A stretch of DNA of 64,000 nt from Flammeovirga kamogawensis (GTDB taxonomy: Bacteria; Bacteroidota; Bacteroidia; Cytophagales; Flammeovirgaceae): contig NZ_CP076128.1 in NCBI RefSeq assembly GCF_018736065.1, positions 4,279,001 through 4,343,000 of the forward strand, given 5' to 3'. Numbering within the stretch: position 1 is the first letter of the stretch; every line of letters starts with the position of its first letter. Shown piece by piece: positions 63,362 through 64,000 of the stretch. A program made the position numbers and the translations under genes. Under the pieces are notes generated by a model that worked only from the letters and a program-made list of their open reading frames with translations, had not been told where the DNA came from and did no database searches.

Positions 63362-64000
63362 TATGAGAGTTGTTTAAGGTACATTTGGATTGTATTTTCT
63401 AATCCAAAATAGAGTGCGTCACATACTAAAGCATGTCCAATTGATACTTCATCTAAACCTTTAATATTTTGATGAAAATACGCTAAATTCTCTAAATCTA
63501 AATCGTGACCAGCGTTTAAACCTAAACCTAATTCTTTTGCTTTTGCAGCAGCAGTAATATAAGGAGCAATAGCTTTCTCTCTATCAATAGAATAGTTTGC
63601 TGCATAAGGCTCAGTATATAATTCAACTCGGTCAGCACCAACAGCAGCAGCACCCTCTACCATTTTAGGATCAGGATCAACAAAAATTGAAACGCGTATA
63701 CCGTCGGCTTTTAATTCTTTGATTACCTTAGTTAAAAAATCTTTATGTTTAATAGTATCCCAACCTGCATTAGAGGTAATAGCATCATCAGCATCTGGTA
63801 CAAGTGTAGCTTGTTCTGGAGTAACACTTTTAACTAATTCAATAAATCTAGGAGCTGGATTTCCTTCAATATTGTATTCTGTTGTTACCACAGGTTTTAG
63901 GTCTAAAGTATCTTGGTTTGTAATATGACGCTCGTCTGGACGAGGGTGAATAGTAATGCCTTGTGCACCAAAACGCTCACAATCCTTTGCAACTTGGACT
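63361..64000 (-). CDS. pdxJ: Pyridoxine 5'-phosphate synthase, 5' end outside the window
   Basis: The reading frame runs from the window end to the stop at 63361, about 213 residues of the usual 240, so only the start is missing. It reads VQVAKDCERFGAQGITIHPR and PDERHITNQDTLDL, then TTEYNIEGNPAPRFIELV, ATLVPDADDAITSNAGWD, and LGLNAGHDLDLENLAYF. These match PdxJ, including the conserved catalytic Glu and the His pair in HPRPDERH. It makes pyridoxine 5'-phosphate from 1-deoxyxylulose 5-phosphate. The downstream DeoC-like gene overlaps by one base. Confidence 0.95.
   Translation of the reverse strand, partial: VQVAKDCERFGAQGITIHPRPDERHITNQDTLDLKPVVTTEYNIEGNPAPRFIELVKSVTPEQATLVPDADDAITSNAGWDTIKHKDFLTKVIKELKADGIRVSIFVDPDPKMVEGAAAVGADRVELYTEPYAANYSIDREKAIAPYITAAAKAKELGLGLNAGHDLDLENLAYFHQNIKGLDEVSIGHALVCDALYFGLENTIQMYLKQLS

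Overview
The window is AT-rich bacterial chromosome from the phylum Bacteroidota, most likely a marine Cytophagales member of the Flammeovirga type (the genus is inference). The evidence is a fused SecDF, promoters of the form TTG-N(17-22)-TAnnTTTG, start codons almost without Shine-Dalgarno sequences, several TTG starts, a DUF4905 protein, and sulfur and envelope genes of Bacteroidota type. Genes on both strands are separated by many clear intrinsic terminators. I saw no phage, insertion sequence, CRISPR array, tRNA or rRNA.

Layout. 1-3.5 kb is a loose accessory stretch: a cystatin-like lipoprotein gene broken by one stop codon, a glyoxalase-fold protein, an AraC regulator, a ClpP/crotonase-fold lipoprotein, an orphan promoter-hairpin unit and a small membrane protein. 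3.6-5.6 kb holds a SigZ-type sigma factor and a PatB-type C-S lyase, both with cysteine-rich tails. 5.7-10.7 kb has an NfeD protease, a DUF4905-LysM-glycosyltransferase operon and an SGNH esterase. 10.9-19.1 kb has a caspase-like protease, SecDF, a DEAD-box helicase and small exported proteins. 19.3-24.2 kb has a beta-propeller protein, two tandem LuxR-type regulators, and a Tsx-like outer-membrane channel next to a purine permease.

24.8-38.2 kb contains a WG-repeat protein, the PrkA-YhbH-SpoVR stress trio, and a nitrite-ammonification cluster (NrfH, NrfA, then ResB-like and CcsA-like cytochrome c assembly proteins). A CRP/FNR-type palindrome lies just upstream of nrfH. An ABC exporter follows. 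38.4-42.8 kb has NDK, an AraC regulator, an acetyltransferase, a rhodanese, an OsmC protein and MetZ behind a structured leader. 42.8-52.8 kb has a four-GAF PP2C phosphatase, the RelA/SpoT enzyme, trigger factor and a WecA-like/GT4 pair for surface polysaccharide. 53-60 kb has a coiled-coil lipoprotein, a FAD dehydrogenase with PdxH, the ammonium channel Amt, a Ppx/GppA phosphatase and an M23 peptidase. The last 4 kb is a minus-strand operon: pdxJ (cut by the window edge), a DeoC-like protein lacking its catalytic residues, an HtrA protease and thioredoxin reductase.

Most of the window is ordinary core genome. The best leads are the DeoC-like protein translationally coupled to pdxJ, the GTGA-N6-TCAC operator at nrfHA, the SigZ/PatB cysteine-tail pair with a palindrome between them, the structured metZ leader, the orphan transcription unit near 3.0-3.2 kb and the broken cystatin gene.
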